Assembly (NCBI GenBank): GCA_030428945.1
Contig: JAUIEC010000015.1
Span: forward strand, 86,320 to 150,319
Origin: Phycisphaerae bacterium
GTDB lineage: Bacteria > Planctomycetota > Phycisphaerae > UBA1845 > Fen-1342
Length of the DNA stretch: 64,000 nucleotides
Direction of reading: 5' to 3'
Shown here: positions 50,301 through 58,743 of the stretch, in pieces
Layout of the letters: the number at the start of each line of letters is the position of its first letter
Position numbering within the stretch: position 1 is the first letter of the stretch
Position numbers and translations under genes: made by a program
Notes under the pieces: generated by a model
Told to the model about the DNA's origin: nothing
Databases searched by the model: none
Seen by the model: only the letters and a program-made list of their open reading frames with translations

Positions 50301-50717
50301 GAGCGTGCGCCAGGTGCCGCGCAGGTCGCCGGCGTTCTTCTGCCCGGGCTTCCAGGTACCGGTCCTTCCGGCGGTGTCGAAGCTGATCTGCAGGTTGCCG
50401 GGCGCGAACGGCTGGCCATCATCGGTGTAGACCAGGCGGAACGCGTCGGTCGTGATGGTCGTCCGCTGTCCTTCGGTGCCGTGCTGGAAGGTCGGGACGG
50501 GTGTGGCCCGGTGCACGAAGGCGTGCGAAGCGCGGTTCTCGAAGCGGCCCTCCGGAGACCATTCCATCCGGACCAGGCGTGGTGTCAGGATCGTGAACCG
50601 GGCGTGGGCGGTCTGCACGACGGCCGCGGGATGGGCGATCGGGTTGGTCTCGGCAGCCATGGCGAATGCTCCGCCCAGCGCGGCGGCCAGGCAGGCGGAA
50701 ACTTGCGCGCGGGTCAT
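47358..50717 (-). CDS. Exported GH31 family glycosidase with long C-terminal extension
   Basis: 1119 residues from ATG 50717 with a signal peptide (CLAAALGGAFAMAA). Residues about 25-200 are the N-terminal beta-sandwich; about 205-590 the TIM barrel: FGAWWSRYWAYS, VLVIDMDWH, nucleophile region IDFWWMDWQQG, acid/base region FSGDTYCDW, then GYWSHDIGGH. Beta domains follow (WLPPGDWVHWFSG). The extension (about 760-1119) includes a helical part and a final sugar-binding-like beta domain (IALGSDDGVRVWLNGTRVHDNQ). GH31 enzymes cleave alpha-glucosides or xylosides; the substrate is not clear. Typical GH31 lengths are 650-900. Confidence 0.9.
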   Translation of the reverse strand: MTRAQVSACLAAALGGAFAMAAETNPIAHPAAVVQTAHARFTILTPRLVRMEWSPEGRFENRASHAFVHRATPVPTFQHGTEGQRTTITTDAFRLVYTDDGQPFAPGNLQISFDTAGRTGTWKPGQKNAGDLRGTWRTLDGVSGPSNLEQGILSREGWTLIDDSDRLLFDNSDWAWAVPRQDDEALDWYFFAYGHDYPTALQDFTLVAGRIPLPPKYTFGAWWSRYWAYSQQELRQLATDFQENNVPLDVLVIDMDWHLDGWTGYTWNPDYFPDPEGFLRWTAEQNLKVPLNLHPADGVGRHERAFPQVAAAMGLDPATTEKIPFDCTDPAYVEAYFKYLHAPLEKQGIDFWWMDWQQGTDSKIPGLDPLFWLNYLHWTHWERDSGAKAERPLVFSRWGGLGNHRYPVGFSGDTYCDWQSLAFQPYFTANAGNVGYGYWSHDIGGHQPGPVDPELYLRWIQWGAFSPVLRTHTTKNPLAERRIWAFDEEFFEPMRDAWQLRYRMMPYIYAMARRTTDTSLPLCRPLYYHWPELDEAYQHPEAYLFGDDLYVAPVATPANPRNRCATISVWLPPGDWVHWFSGRQYRGNTSHELLVPRHEMPLFVRAGAIIPQATLARTTSDITDGHRRLLVFAGSDGSTELYDDDGLSQGYTRGESMRTTVSSRREASDQTVRIGPGQGSYEGRPLARSYEVVLRDTLPPQSVSLDGSDLPRITPDDTHRGWFYDTRRLSTVIRTLALPLDREHNIVVRHRTHERLDTYLARGLRGQVSLGRQIDEAVARLAPPPIEQLAEIGQRINDNPDKAADELDHTTRVIYRVAAAIQKVNPDNAELAEFVARLIGYRARLDLEPGQTPGTLLAVARLGTGPGLGNTATIRRKIDFLAPDNWHAAAPSQASSRTPDGDEILTMRTELRGRHEDVLQPARLAAELTIDDDAAHLVLPVAIDLLPSINAWWLAGPFEREGMDDLDAGFAALTEIEQDESWTGKDGRQVGWRPWVREITPHQDLTTEFFVNFTDVYEGRVYDTVAYAMIFLHSPDARTAQIALGSDDGVRVWLNGTRVHDNQVGRAYSPRQDRFPVELRAGRNVLCIRIDQQGGDWAFGAHLETTDGAPMRDVEVRLK

Positions 50718-51002
50718 CGGTTGGGTTCCTGCGTATGGGTTGTTGAACAGGCCAAGCGCGTCGAATGTAGGCAGGCGCGGAGTAGGCGGCAAGAGGGATC
50801 GGCCGGCCGTGGGACTTGTAACAGTTACGGGCTGCGCTGGTCAGCAGGTGAGCCGAGCCGAAGTAGGCCGGGTTCGAGGACGGCGATCCAGAAGGCCCTG
50901 GCGAGACGCCGGAAATGACAGACGCGCAAGAGCGGTCCGCCACGTAAACGGTGGGGCCCCGGAGCGGGAGCCTGCCTGGTTGCTCGCGTGCTTCCTGCTG
51001 TT

Positions 51003-52139
51003 TCAGCGGGCCGCGATCGGCTGCGTGGGTGCCAGGTGCAGCATGCGGTCGAGGGCGGTGACGGCATCGCGGCGGGTTTCCGCATCGACGGTGACGCGGT
51101 TGACGACGTTGCCTTCGGCCAGTTGCTCGAGCGTCCAGTACAGGTGCTTCATGTCGATGCGGTACATCGTCGTGCAGAGGCACTGAATGCCGGCCAGCGA
51201 GCGGATCTGCTTGTCGGGGTTCCCGGCGGCCAGGCGGTGCACGAGGTGGATCTCGGTGCCGATCGCCCAGTGCGACCCGGCCGGCGACTGCTCGACGGCC
51301 TGGATGATGAACTCGGTGCTGCCGACCTCGTCAGCCGCCTGGCAGACTTCCCAGCGGCACTCGGGATGGCAGAGAATCCGGTAGGGCTCGTCGAGGGCTC
51401 GAATCGCCTCGACGTGCTGCTCGTTGAAGAGCTGGTGCACCGAGCAGTGCCCGCGCCACAGGAAGAAACGAGCCGTCGCCAGCTCGTCCGGGCGCAGGCC
51501 GCCGTCCGGCTTCTTCGGGTCGTAGACCAGCATGCTCTCCAGTGGCCAGCCGAGCGCGTGGGCGGTGTTTCGTCCGAGGTGCTGGTCGGGCAGGAACAGG
51601 ACGCGGTTGCCGCTGGTACCGTTGCCGGGGGCCGCGCCGTCCAGGGCCCATTCGAGCACGAGCCGCGCGTTGGAACTGGTGCAGCAGGCGCCGCCGTGAC
51701 GGCCGACGAACGCCTTCACCGCGGCGGACGAATTGACGTAGGTGATCGGCACGAGCTTGCCGCCGGCCATGTCGGTCAGCAGCGGCCAGGCTTCCTCGAG
51801 CTGGTCGATGTGAGCCATGTCGGCCATGCTGCAACCGGCCGACAGGTCCGGCAGCAGGACCTGCTGGCGTTCGGAGGTCAGGATGTCGGCGGACTCGGCC
51901 ATGAAGTGCACGCCGCAGAAGACGATGAACTCGGCCCGGGTCTGGGCGGCGGCCAGTTGCGAGAGCTTCAGGCTGTCGCCGGTGAAGTCGGCGAACTGGA
52001 CGACCTCGTCCTGCTGATAGTGATGGCCGAGGATCACCAGGCGGGTGCCGAGCTGGCGTTTCAGGTTGAGGATGCCGTCGCGTAACTCGGCCTCGGTCAG
52101 GTCATTGTACTTGCTGGGGAGAGGCAGTTGGTACAGCAT
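51003..52139 (-). CDS. nadA: Quinolinate synthase
   Basis: 378-residue 4Fe-4S enzyme condensing iminoaspartate with dihydroxyacetone phosphate in NAD biosynthesis. Motifs: ILGHHYQQDEVVQFADFTGDSLKLS near residue 37, cluster Cys in VFCGVHFMAESADIL, SAGCSMAD, HPECRWEVC and QCLCTTMYRID near the C-terminus. Length fits the long NadA form. The upstream SD is weak. It is preceded by vanZ on the same strand with a 90-bp gap holding a possible terminator. The 285-bp gap 50718-51002 has no gene I can support. Confidence 0.96.
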   Translation of the reverse strand: MLYQLPLPSKYNDLTEAELRDGILNLKRQLGTRLVILGHHYQQDEVVQFADFTGDSLKLSQLAAAQTRAEFIVFCGVHFMAESADILTSERQQVLLPDLSAGCSMADMAHIDQLEEAWPLLTDMAGGKLVPITYVNSSAAVKAFVGRHGGACCTSSNARLVLEWALDGAAPGNGTSGNRVLFLPDQHLGRNTAHALGWPLESMLVYDPKKPDGGLRPDELATARFFLWRGHCSVHQLFNEQHVEAIRALDEPYRILCHPECRWEVCQAADEVGSTEFIIQAVEQSPAGSHWAIGTEIHLVHRLAAGNPDKQIRSLAGIQCLCTTMYRIDMKHLYWTLEQLAEGNVVNRVTVDAETRRDAVTALDRMLHLAPTQPIAAR

Positions 52140-52213
52140 GTCACTCAGGCCGCGCGGGTTGCTCGAAACGAATCATTATATCCCATCGGCAAGTGACCAT
52201 TCCACCGGCACCG

Positions 52214-52239
52214 AAAAACCCCGGCGCCCGTCAGCGGGC
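52214..52239 (-). terminator. Possible terminator after vanZ
   Basis: Minus strand GCCCG-CTGA-CGGGC followed, after a six-base GC gap, by TTTTT (complement of 52214-52218). The stem is short and offset from the T run. Confidence 0.4.
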
Positions 52240-52620
52240 AGGCCGCCGTCTGCGGAACACCTCCAACACAGTCAGTACGACCACGATGCCCGCGAGGTCG
52301 GCCAGAAAATCACCCCATTCGGTTCCGCGGCCGACAAACTGCTGCAGGTACTCGTCCAGGGCGGCGTAGAAGCCGAGGATGATGCCGGCCCGCCAGACGA
52401 AACCAGCGGAAAGCGGCCCGGAAACCTGGAAGAATCGCCAGAACAGGAATGCCAGCAGCCCGAAGGCGATGAAGTGGACGTGCTTGTCGGCCCGCGGCGG
52501 TCCGGGCAGTTGCAGTTTGGGCAGGTGGGTGCTGAAGAACAGGAAGATCCAGTAGGCCGGCAGGGCCCGGTGGTACCAGTGCCGCCACGCCGGGTGGCTG
52601 CCGGATGCCGGTTCAGGCAC
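52231..52620 (-). CDS. VanZ-like membrane protein
   Basis: 129 residues from GTG 52620, which lies 8 nt inside the parA 3' end (overlap 52613-52620). Four hydrophobic segments; VanZ-family signs are ADKHVHFIAFGLLAFLFWRF and GFYAALDEYLQQFVGRGTEWGDFLADLAG. VanZ confers low-level teicoplanin resistance in enterococci, but most family members are of unknown function. Coupled to parA by overlap. Confidence 0.85.
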   Translation of the reverse strand: MPEPASGSHPAWRHWYHRALPAYWIFLFFSTHLPKLQLPGPPRADKHVHFIAFGLLAFLFWRFFQVSGPLSAGFVWRAGIILGFYAALDEYLQQFVGRGTEWGDFLADLAGIVVVLTVLEVFRRRRPAR

Positions 52621-53581
52621 CGGGCGGATCGCTCTCGGCGGTCTGCGGGTTGGCGCCGGCCGGTTCCTCGCCGGCGGCGATGACGGCGGGGTCGGCGTCG
52701 CCTTCCGCCTGGCTTTCGGGCTGGTCGGCCGGGTCGGGTTCGGGGGGCAGTTCGGGGGCCTGCTCGACGGCGGCGGAGACCGGGTCGGCGGGCTCGAACA
52801 ACTCGACGGCCAGTTCGTTGTAGTCCTCGGCCCCGTGGCTGGCCGGGTCGTACTGGAAGATGGACTGTCCGAAGCTGGGGCTTTCGGCCAGCTTGATGTT
52901 GCGGCGGATGCGGGCGTTGAACAGGCGGGCCCGGTACCAGGCCGCGTCGGGTTCGGCGCTCTCGAGGAAGCCGGCGATGTCCTGGGAGACTTCCTGCGCG
53001 AGGCGCGTGCTGCGGTCGTACATGCACAGCAGGATGCCGCTGATGCGGAGGTCGGGGTTGATGCCGTCGCGGACGAGCGTGACGGTTTCGAGCAGTTTGC
53101 CGAGTCCCTGCAGCGCGAGGAAGTGCGGTTGCAGGGGGATGATCACCTCGCGCACGGCGGCCAGCGCGTTGATCGTCAGCAGGCCGAGGGACGGGGCGCA
53201 GTCGATGATCAGCACGTCGTAGTTTTCGTGGTGCGGCGCGAGGGCTTCCTGCAGGCGATGTTCGCGGCGGTCCTGGTCGGCCAGTTCGACCTCGGCGCCG
53301 ACCAGGTGAATGTCGGAGGGCACGATGGTCAGTTTCTCGTCGGCGAACTGGGCGACTTCGGCGATCGGGCGGCGATCGACGAGCACGTCGTAGACCGTCG
53401 CGAAGGGCGTGTCCTCGTCGGGGGCACCGTCGATCCCGAGGTGCAGGCCGGCGTGTCCCTGCGGGTCCATGTCGACCAGCATGACCCGCTGGCCGCGACG
53501 GGTCAGGGCCGCGGCGAGGTTCACGGCCGTGGTGGTTTTTCCGACGCCGCCTTTCTGGTTGATGATCGCAATCGAGCGCAT
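52613..53581 (-). CDS. parA: ParA/Soj-type chromosome-partitioning ATPase
   Basis: 322 residues from ATG 53581; the open frame upstream lacks similarity. The deviant Walker A motif INQKGGVGKTTTAVNLA is at residues 7-23, Walker A' DMDPQGHAGLHLG near 40, and Walker B LIIDCAPSLGLL near 125. The C-terminal 60 residues are acidic and Pro-rich (ELPPEPDPADQPES), longer than in most Soj proteins. No parB follows; vanZ does. It could be chromosomal ParA or a cargo-positioning ParA. Confidence 0.9.
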   Translation of the reverse strand: MRSIAIINQKGGVGKTTTAVNLAAALTRRGQRVMLVDMDPQGHAGLHLGIDGAPDEDTPFATVYDVLVDRRPIAEVAQFADEKLTIVPSDIHLVGAEVELADQDRREHRLQEALAPHHENYDVLIIDCAPSLGLLTINALAAVREVIIPLQPHFLALQGLGKLLETVTLVRDGINPDLRISGILLCMYDRSTRLAQEVSQDIAGFLESAEPDAAWYRARLFNARIRRNIKLAESPSFGQSIFQYDPASHGAEDYNELAVELFEPADPVSAAVEQAPELPPEPDPADQPESQAEGDADPAVIAAGEEPAGANPQTAESDPPGA

Positions 53582-53704
53582 GGTGCGGAGTATAGGCGAC
53601 CCGGGCGGGCGGTGAAAACGTGAAAGGGTGCCGGGGTGAAAAAGGTCACTTCCGCGTGTGTTTCCGGGGGGGGCCGGTGGGGCGGCGTGGCTGCTTTCCG
53701 GGCA

Positions 53705-53744
53705 CTGAGAAGACACTGCTCAGGAGTTCAAGAGCAGGGGCACG
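53705..53744 (-). repeat. 40-nt dispersed hairpin repeat, copy 2
   Basis: Minus-strand copy of 12118-12157 (35 of 40 identical; stem CTGCTC/GAGCAG). It lies 84 nt downstream of the stop of the minus-strand lipoprotein gene, in the same orientation relative to that gene as copy 1 has to its own. Confidence 0.75.
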
Positions 53745-53827
53745 ACTGCGACCGTCGTCTCAGCCACAGGGACCTGACGCCCGTGTCACACTTGCCTGTC
53801 CCTGTCCCGCTGCGTGCCGCTGCCCCA

Positions 53828-54703
53828 TCAGTCTTCGAATGCCAGGGTGATCACGTTCGGCGGTGGCAGGGCGCCGAAGACGTCGATCAGCGGGATGACG
53901 CGGATGTTGACGATCGACTGGCTGAGCAGTTCCGCGACGAGGATGAACGGCGAAAGGGCGACGATCAGAACCGAGTACACGACGGCCGTCACGATGGCGG
54001 ACAGGGCGGTCAGGATCTGGCCGAGGATGACGGTCATCGCGTTCATCAGGGCGACGAAGGGCAGCACGATCGCCGAGAACAGCGGGCTGAAGATCGTGAC
54101 GCGGGTCTGGTCGCTGCCGGACTTCTCGAGCGTCACGCCGGCGGTGACGTCGGTGGTGGCCAGTTCGACGCCGGTCACTTCGCGAACCCGATCGGCAATC
54201 GCCTGGGCGGTCTCGGCCAGGTCGATCTCGACCGTGTAGCGGGTGACCTCGTCGCTGGCGACGCTGTAGATCTGCACCTGCGCGACCAGTTGCAGGCTCG
54301 ACACGCTGTCGTAGACCACGTGCACGTAGCTGCCGTCAGGGCCCTCGGCGTGCACCGGTCGGCCGCTCTCGAACGCCAGGAACGATTCGGCCCCGTCGCT
54401 GTCGATCACCAGGATCTGGTCGACCCGTTCGATCCCGCCGGCCGCATCGCGCGTGCCGTACACGAAGAACGACCCGAGCGTGCCGCGGGCGGCGAGGATC
54501 GCGCCGTCGTCCGACCCGTCGTCGAGCAGCAGGCCGTTCAGCCTGGTGGGATCGATGCTGGTGTCGACATCGCCCAGGTCGAGTCCGAGCCCGTCGCCGC
54601 TCAACTGGAACTGGCAGCCCGGTGTCAGGATCACGAGCGAGAAGATCAGCGTCGCCGCAAGCCACTCACGGGCGATCTGCCGCCAGGTGGTCGATCTGTA
54701 CAT
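53828..54703 (-). CDS. Putative lipoprotein of unknown function
   Basis: 291 residues from ATG 54703 (GAGGAG 7 nt upstream). The lipobox is SLVILTPGC. The middle is a beta-rich domain (DQILVIDSDGAESFLAFESG, YVHVVYDSVSSLQLV). The C-terminal 90 residues contain two or three hydrophobic segments (IVLPFVALMNAMTVILGQI, IVTAVVYSVLIVALSPFILVAELL), unusual for a lipoprotein. Family not recognised. Likely third gene of the minus-strand run after the HtrA-like protease, 75 bp behind its neighbour. Confidence 0.7.
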   Translation of the reverse strand: MYRSTTWRQIAREWLAATLIFSLVILTPGCQFQLSGDGLGLDLGDVDTSIDPTRLNGLLLDDGSDDGAILAARGTLGSFFVYGTRDAAGGIERVDQILVIDSDGAESFLAFESGRPVHAEGPDGSYVHVVYDSVSSLQLVAQVQIYSVASDEVTRYTVEIDLAETAQAIADRVREVTGVELATTDVTAGVTLEKSGSDQTRVTIFSPLFSAIVLPFVALMNAMTVILGQILTALSAIVTAVVYSVLIVALSPFILVAELLSQSIVNIRVIPLIDVFGALPPPNVITLAFED

Positions 54704-54778
54704 CGAAGCGCTCCTCAAATCGTTTTCGACTCCCGGGCGGGCGAAGCGTCGCCCACCGCCGTGAACCGAAGACGGAGA

Positions 54779-56596
54779 CTAGTTTGCTTCCGGGTGCAAC
54801 TGCACCTGGGTGAGCAGCAGGCCATCCGCGTCGGTCGAGATCGTCAGCAGCGAGGCCGCCTGGTACTTGCCCAGCGGGCGGGCCTGCTCGATCTTGTCGT
54901 CCTGCGGGGCCAGCGTCATGCTCTCGGCCATCCCCAGCACCGCCGCGGCGGCCGGGTTGGTCATCGCCATCGCCATCACCTGGTCGCGCCGGGCCGCCAG
55001 AGCCAGTCCGGCCTCGAACATCTGGCGGGCGTCGACGAAGATCACCAGCCAGGCTTTCTCGGGAACATGTCCGGCCGCCTTCCGCCAGGCCGCGCCGGCC
55101 TCGAGCGGCGATCCGGCCGATCCGCGCAGCCGCGCTTCGACCGCCGCGGTCGAGCCGATCAGGACGGTGTCGCTGGCCGCACAGACGGCCATGCCGCCGA
55201 TCGGGGCCTCGTAGAGCGTCTGGCCTTCGAAGTCGCGATCGGTCAGCGGGACCGGCAGGCTGGTCCGCATCATCTCCAGCAGGCGGCTCATCGCGCCGTG
55301 ATCGCGATGCCCGCACGAGGCCAGCATCCGCATCGTCTCGGGCGCGTACGGCCGGCCGGTCAGCATCATGAACTGCAGCGGGCCGCGGAGGTTGTCGAGG
55401 ATGTCCTTGCGGACGTTGAGCGGGCCGTCGGGCGTATCGACCGGGCCCATGCCGGCCGTCATTTCGTCGGCCATTTCGGGATCGATCTGCCGGGTGATCC
55501 GGACGATACCATCGAACATCCGGCTCGGCTGGATGTGCAGGTTGAAGTAGATCGAGGCCTCCTGGGGCACGCTGCGGCCGGGGGCGATTTCGACGTTGTC
55601 CATGCTGAGCAGTTCCGGAAAGCCGGTCCGCGCGCCGCGCAGCCGCAGCAGCAGTTCGGACTTGGACTCGTACGCGCCCGGCTTGCCGAAGCCGGAGTAG
55701 CCGACCAGGCTGCCGAACCCGTCGAGTCCGAACGCCTTGGCCATCTTCGGGTCCCCGTCCGCCATGCTCCGGGCAATCAGTCGGGGAACGTTGAGGAACA
55801 CCCGCAACGGTCCGCCGGGCTGGAAGCGCCGCAGCAGGAACGTGTAGTCGTCGTGTCCGGTCAGCGATTCGGCGCCGCGGCCGCGACGGATCGTGTCGCG
55901 CAACTGGTCGGCGGTCTGGCCGAGGAACAGATGCTCTTCGGTCAGACACATGGCGAGGTTCTCGGGTAGTGTTTCTCCGGAAAACCACTGCCCGAAGGTC
56001 GCGTCGACCATCCGGCCCATGGCTTCGTCACCCAGGCTGAACGGATCGGAGTTCGGATCGAAGCCCAGTTCCTCCGGGTCGATTTCCGGGGTCCTGGTGG
56101 TGGCGGTGAACACGTCGAGGGCCACGTCGGAGAACTCGACCCGTTCGTAGCTGTCGGCCGCGACCTTGAAGCGGTCGAGCAGTTTGGCGTAGTACTCGCG
56201 CATGACGGCCTGGTCCTTGATGCCGATCACGGCCGCGAAGCCGGGCTTGTCGGGGTCGCTGGTTTCGTGCATGAACAGCGCCAGGTTGCCGCCGAACGGG
56301 TTGCGGAGCTTGTCGGGCTCGGTCTTCAGCGCGGTGGCGAAGCCTTCGCGGGCCTGCTCGATGATCTTGTTGAACAGCGACATCTCGCGGGTCGCCGCGG
56401 CGGCCGGGTCCTTCATCAGGCGGAACATGGCGGTCTGTTCAAGCTGCTGCTGGAAGGCGGTCAGGTCGTCGATGCCGACGTAGGCGATCGCGTCGCGCGG
56501 GGCGAAGCGGGCGGGGTCGTTCTCGGCGGCCGGCAGACGGGTGGTCAGCAGCAGCACGGTGAGCAGGCAGAGGACGGCGGGGCGTTGGTGGGGCAT
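54779..56596 (-). CDS. Exported protein of unknown function (DUF3352-like)
   Basis: 605 residues with a signal peptide (LCLLTVLLLTTRLPAA) and AGGA 13 nt before ATG. The start FAPRDAIAYVGIDDLTAFQQQLEQTAMFRLMKDP, and later LFLGQTADQLRDTI and SIYFNLHI, resemble large planctomycete exported proteins of the DUF3352 type; this assignment is tentative. It begins 11 bp after the HtrA-like stop, so the two are co-transcribed; it may be a substrate or partner of that protease. Confidence 0.75.
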   Translation of the reverse strand: MPHQRPAVLCLLTVLLLTTRLPAAENDPARFAPRDAIAYVGIDDLTAFQQQLEQTAMFRLMKDPAAAATREMSLFNKIIEQAREGFATALKTEPDKLRNPFGGNLALFMHETSDPDKPGFAAVIGIKDQAVMREYYAKLLDRFKVAADSYERVEFSDVALDVFTATTRTPEIDPEELGFDPNSDPFSLGDEAMGRMVDATFGQWFSGETLPENLAMCLTEEHLFLGQTADQLRDTIRRGRGAESLTGHDDYTFLLRRFQPGGPLRVFLNVPRLIARSMADGDPKMAKAFGLDGFGSLVGYSGFGKPGAYESKSELLLRLRGARTGFPELLSMDNVEIAPGRSVPQEASIYFNLHIQPSRMFDGIVRITRQIDPEMADEMTAGMGPVDTPDGPLNVRKDILDNLRGPLQFMMLTGRPYAPETMRMLASCGHRDHGAMSRLLEMMRTSLPVPLTDRDFEGQTLYEAPIGGMAVCAASDTVLIGSTAAVEARLRGSAGSPLEAGAAWRKAAGHVPEKAWLVIFVDARQMFEAGLALAARRDQVMAMAMTNPAAAAVLGMAESMTLAPQDDKIEQARPLGKYQAASLLTISTDADGLLLTQVQLHPEAN

Positions 56597-56607
56597 GGCG
56601 GCCTTTC

Positions 56608-57576
56608 CTAGTCGTCAGGTGTCAGGCCCGCGGGCGGGCCGGAGTCAGTTCGTCCCGGAGGTTGCAGGTATCGGTAGCCGGCGGCCGCGCTTTCGCTGTT
56701 GTAGGCGAAGGCTTCGCGGTTCTGCAGGAAGTCGCGGACGTAGCGGATCGGGATCGCGAAGCCGAGGCCTTCGCCGAGGGCGATCTTCATGTTGGTGACG
56801 CCGACGACTTCACCGCGCGTGTTGAACAGTGGTCCGCCGGAGTTGCCGGGGTTGATCTGTGCGGTGGTCTGGATGTAGACGAGTCCTTCGCTGACGCGGT
56901 TGCGGCGCGAGACGATGCCTTCCGAGATGGTGCGATCCAGCCCGAGCGGGTTGCCGATCGCGAAGACCTGGTCGCCGTCGGCCAGGTCGTCGTCGCCGTC
57001 CAGCAGCGTCAGGACCGGGCGGTAGCCGTCGTCGAAGCTGACCTTCAGCAGGGCCAGGTCGAGGAACGGATTGGTCGCGACGATCTCGACGTCCTCGGAC
57101 TTCTCGCGGCGGAACTCGCTGCCGACCTTGCGGAAGACCGTCACGGCGATGCGGGTCTCGTCCTCGATCACGTGGAAGTTCGAGACGACGTGCCCGTCCC
57201 GCGTGACGAAGAACCCGCTGCCGGTGCCGGACGGCGTCGAGATCAGCACGACCCCCTCGCCGAAGCGGGCCGCCAGCGACTGGATGTCCGCTTCCGGCAG
57301 GTCGACGCCCGAACTGTACAGGTCGTCGCTGCGGCGGATGCGGGCGGGCGCGTCGGCCGGGGCGCTGTCCTCCTCGATCCGCCGGACCTGGTCGAGCGGA
57401 ACCGACAGCAGGTCGAAGCCCAGGTCGAGCACGACCCGGTCGGCGTACTTCTTCAGCACCGGTGCCTTGATCGTTTCGCCCCCTCGCAGGTGGACGACTT
57501 CGGCGGCGGCAGGGCCGGCCAGGGTGACGGCCAGGATCAGCCAACCCGACCACCCGCGTGATTCGGCGATTTTCAT
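56608..57576 (-). CDS. HtrA/DegP-like trypsin-fold serine protease without PDZ domain
   Basis: 322 residues with a signal peptide (WLILAVTLAGPAAA). An N-terminal domain of about 80 residues (VVHLRGGETIKAPVLKKYADRVVLDLG) precedes the protease core: His in VVSNFHVIED, Asp in FLDLALLKV, Ser in NPGNSGGPLFN. No PDZ domain follows; the C-terminus is a 40-residue tail. Periplasmic quality-control protease is the likely role. First gene of a minus-strand operon; divergent from the ThiF gene. Confidence 0.88.
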   Translation of the reverse strand: MKIAESRGWSGWLILAVTLAGPAAAEVVHLRGGETIKAPVLKKYADRVVLDLGFDLLSVPLDQVRRIEEDSAPADAPARIRRSDDLYSSGVDLPEADIQSLAARFGEGVVLISTPSGTGSGFFVTRDGHVVSNFHVIEDETRIAVTVFRKVGSEFRREKSEDVEIVATNPFLDLALLKVSFDDGYRPVLTLLDGDDDLADGDQVFAIGNPLGLDRTISEGIVSRRNRVSEGLVYIQTTAQINPGNSGGPLFNTRGEVVGVTNMKIALGEGLGFAIPIRYVRDFLQNREAFAYNSESAAAGYRYLQPPGRTDSGPPAGLTPDD

Positions 57577-57667
57577 GCGGAAATCGTAGATGCAGGGGGG
57601 CGGCGAAACAAGCGCCCGGGCGCGTTTGCGGTAGGATCGCCGCTGGCCGGCGGAAGGAGGCGGGCGG

Positions 57668-58717
57668 ATGAACCCGGAACCGGATCGAACCCTGCAGCGT
57701 TACGCGCGGCAGATGCTGTACCCGCGGATCGGCGAGCAGGGCCAGAAGCGCCTGCGGCACAGCAGCGTGACGATCATCGGCTGCGGTGCGCTCGGCAGCG
57801 TCAGCGCCAACACGCTGGCCCGGGCCGGCGTCGGCAGCCTGCGGATCGTCGACCGCGACTTCATCGAACTCAACAACCTGCAGCGGCAGGTGCTCTTCGA
57901 CGAGCAGGACATCGCCAACGGCCTGCCCAAGGCCGAGGCGGCCGCCCGGAAGCTGCGGCGGATCAACTCGGCCATCGAGATCGAACCCGTGGTGGCCGAC
58001 GCCAACCCCGACAACATCGCCGCGTTCTGCCGCGACGCCGACGTGGTGCTCGACGGAACCGACAACTTCGAGACCCGCTACCTGATCAACGACCTGTGCG
58101 TGCAGGCCGACCTGCCCTGGGTCTACGGGGCCGTCATCGCCGCCGAGGGACTGGTGCTGCCGATCGTGCCCAACGAAACGCCCTGCCTGCGGTGCATCTG
58201 GCCGGACCCGCCGGCGGCCGGCACGTCACCGACCTGCGACACGGCCGGCGTGCTGAGCCCGGTGGTCAACATCGTCGCCAGCCTGCAGTCCCTGGAAGTC
58301 ATCAAGATGCTGATCGGCGCGTACGGGGAACTGAACCGCGAACTGTTCTCGATCGATGTCTGGACCGGCCGGGTCCGCAACCTCGACATGCAGGCCAGTC
58401 GCGAAGGAGGCGCCTGTCCGTGCTGCGGCCAGCGGGACTTCGTCTTCCTGGCCGGCGAGCGGACCTCGGCGACCGTCAGCCTGTGCGGACGCAACGCGGT
58501 CCAGATCCGTCCGCCGCGAGGAGCCGACCCGCTGAACCTGGCCGCGATCGCCGGGCGTCTGCCGTTCGACGCCCGACCGAAGCGGAACGAGTTCATGCTG
58601 CGCTTCGAGATCGAGGCGCACGAGTTCACCCTGTTCCCCGACGGGCGGGCGATCATCAAGGGGACCGACGACGAGGCCCGGGCCCGCGGGCTCTACGCCC
58701 GCTACATCGGCGGGTAG
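57668..58717 (+). CDS. ThiF/MoeB-family adenylyltransferase (E1-like)
   Basis: 349 residues; GGAAGGAGG lies upstream of ATG 57668. It adenylates the C-terminal Gly of a ThiS/MoaD-type sulfur carrier. Motifs: RYARQMLYPRIGEQGQKRL, nucleotide loop IIGCGALGS, ELNNLQRQVLF, VLDGTDNFETRY, catalytic Cys region PTCDTAGVL and zinc Cys pairs CLRC and CPCC. The C-terminal 80 residues (LFPDGRAIIKGTDDEARARGLYARYIG) are common in this subgroup in place of a rhodanese domain. No thiS or moaD is adjacent, so thiamine or molybdopterin role is undecided. Confidence 0.9.
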   Translation: MNPEPDRTLQRYARQMLYPRIGEQGQKRLRHSSVTIIGCGALGSVSANTLARAGVGSLRIVDRDFIELNNLQRQVLFDEQDIANGLPKAEAAARKLRRINSAIEIEPVVADANPDNIAAFCRDADVVLDGTDNFETRYLINDLCVQADLPWVYGAVIAAEGLVLPIVPNETPCLRCIWPDPPAAGTSPTCDTAGVLSPVVNIVASLQSLEVIKMLIGAYGELNRELFSIDVWTGRVRNLDMQASREGGACPCCGQRDFVFLAGERTSATVSLCGRNAVQIRPPRGADPLNLAAIAGRLPFDARPKRNEFMLRFEIEAHEFTLFPDGRAIIKGTDDEARARGLYARYIGG

Positions 58718-58743
58718 CGTTTCGCGGCCGGAACGCGGCAGGT

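Noticed and set aside
50718..51002. Possible small gene between the GH31 gene and nadA
   Set aside because: Frames overlap and give compositionally odd peptides with no RBS or family signal.
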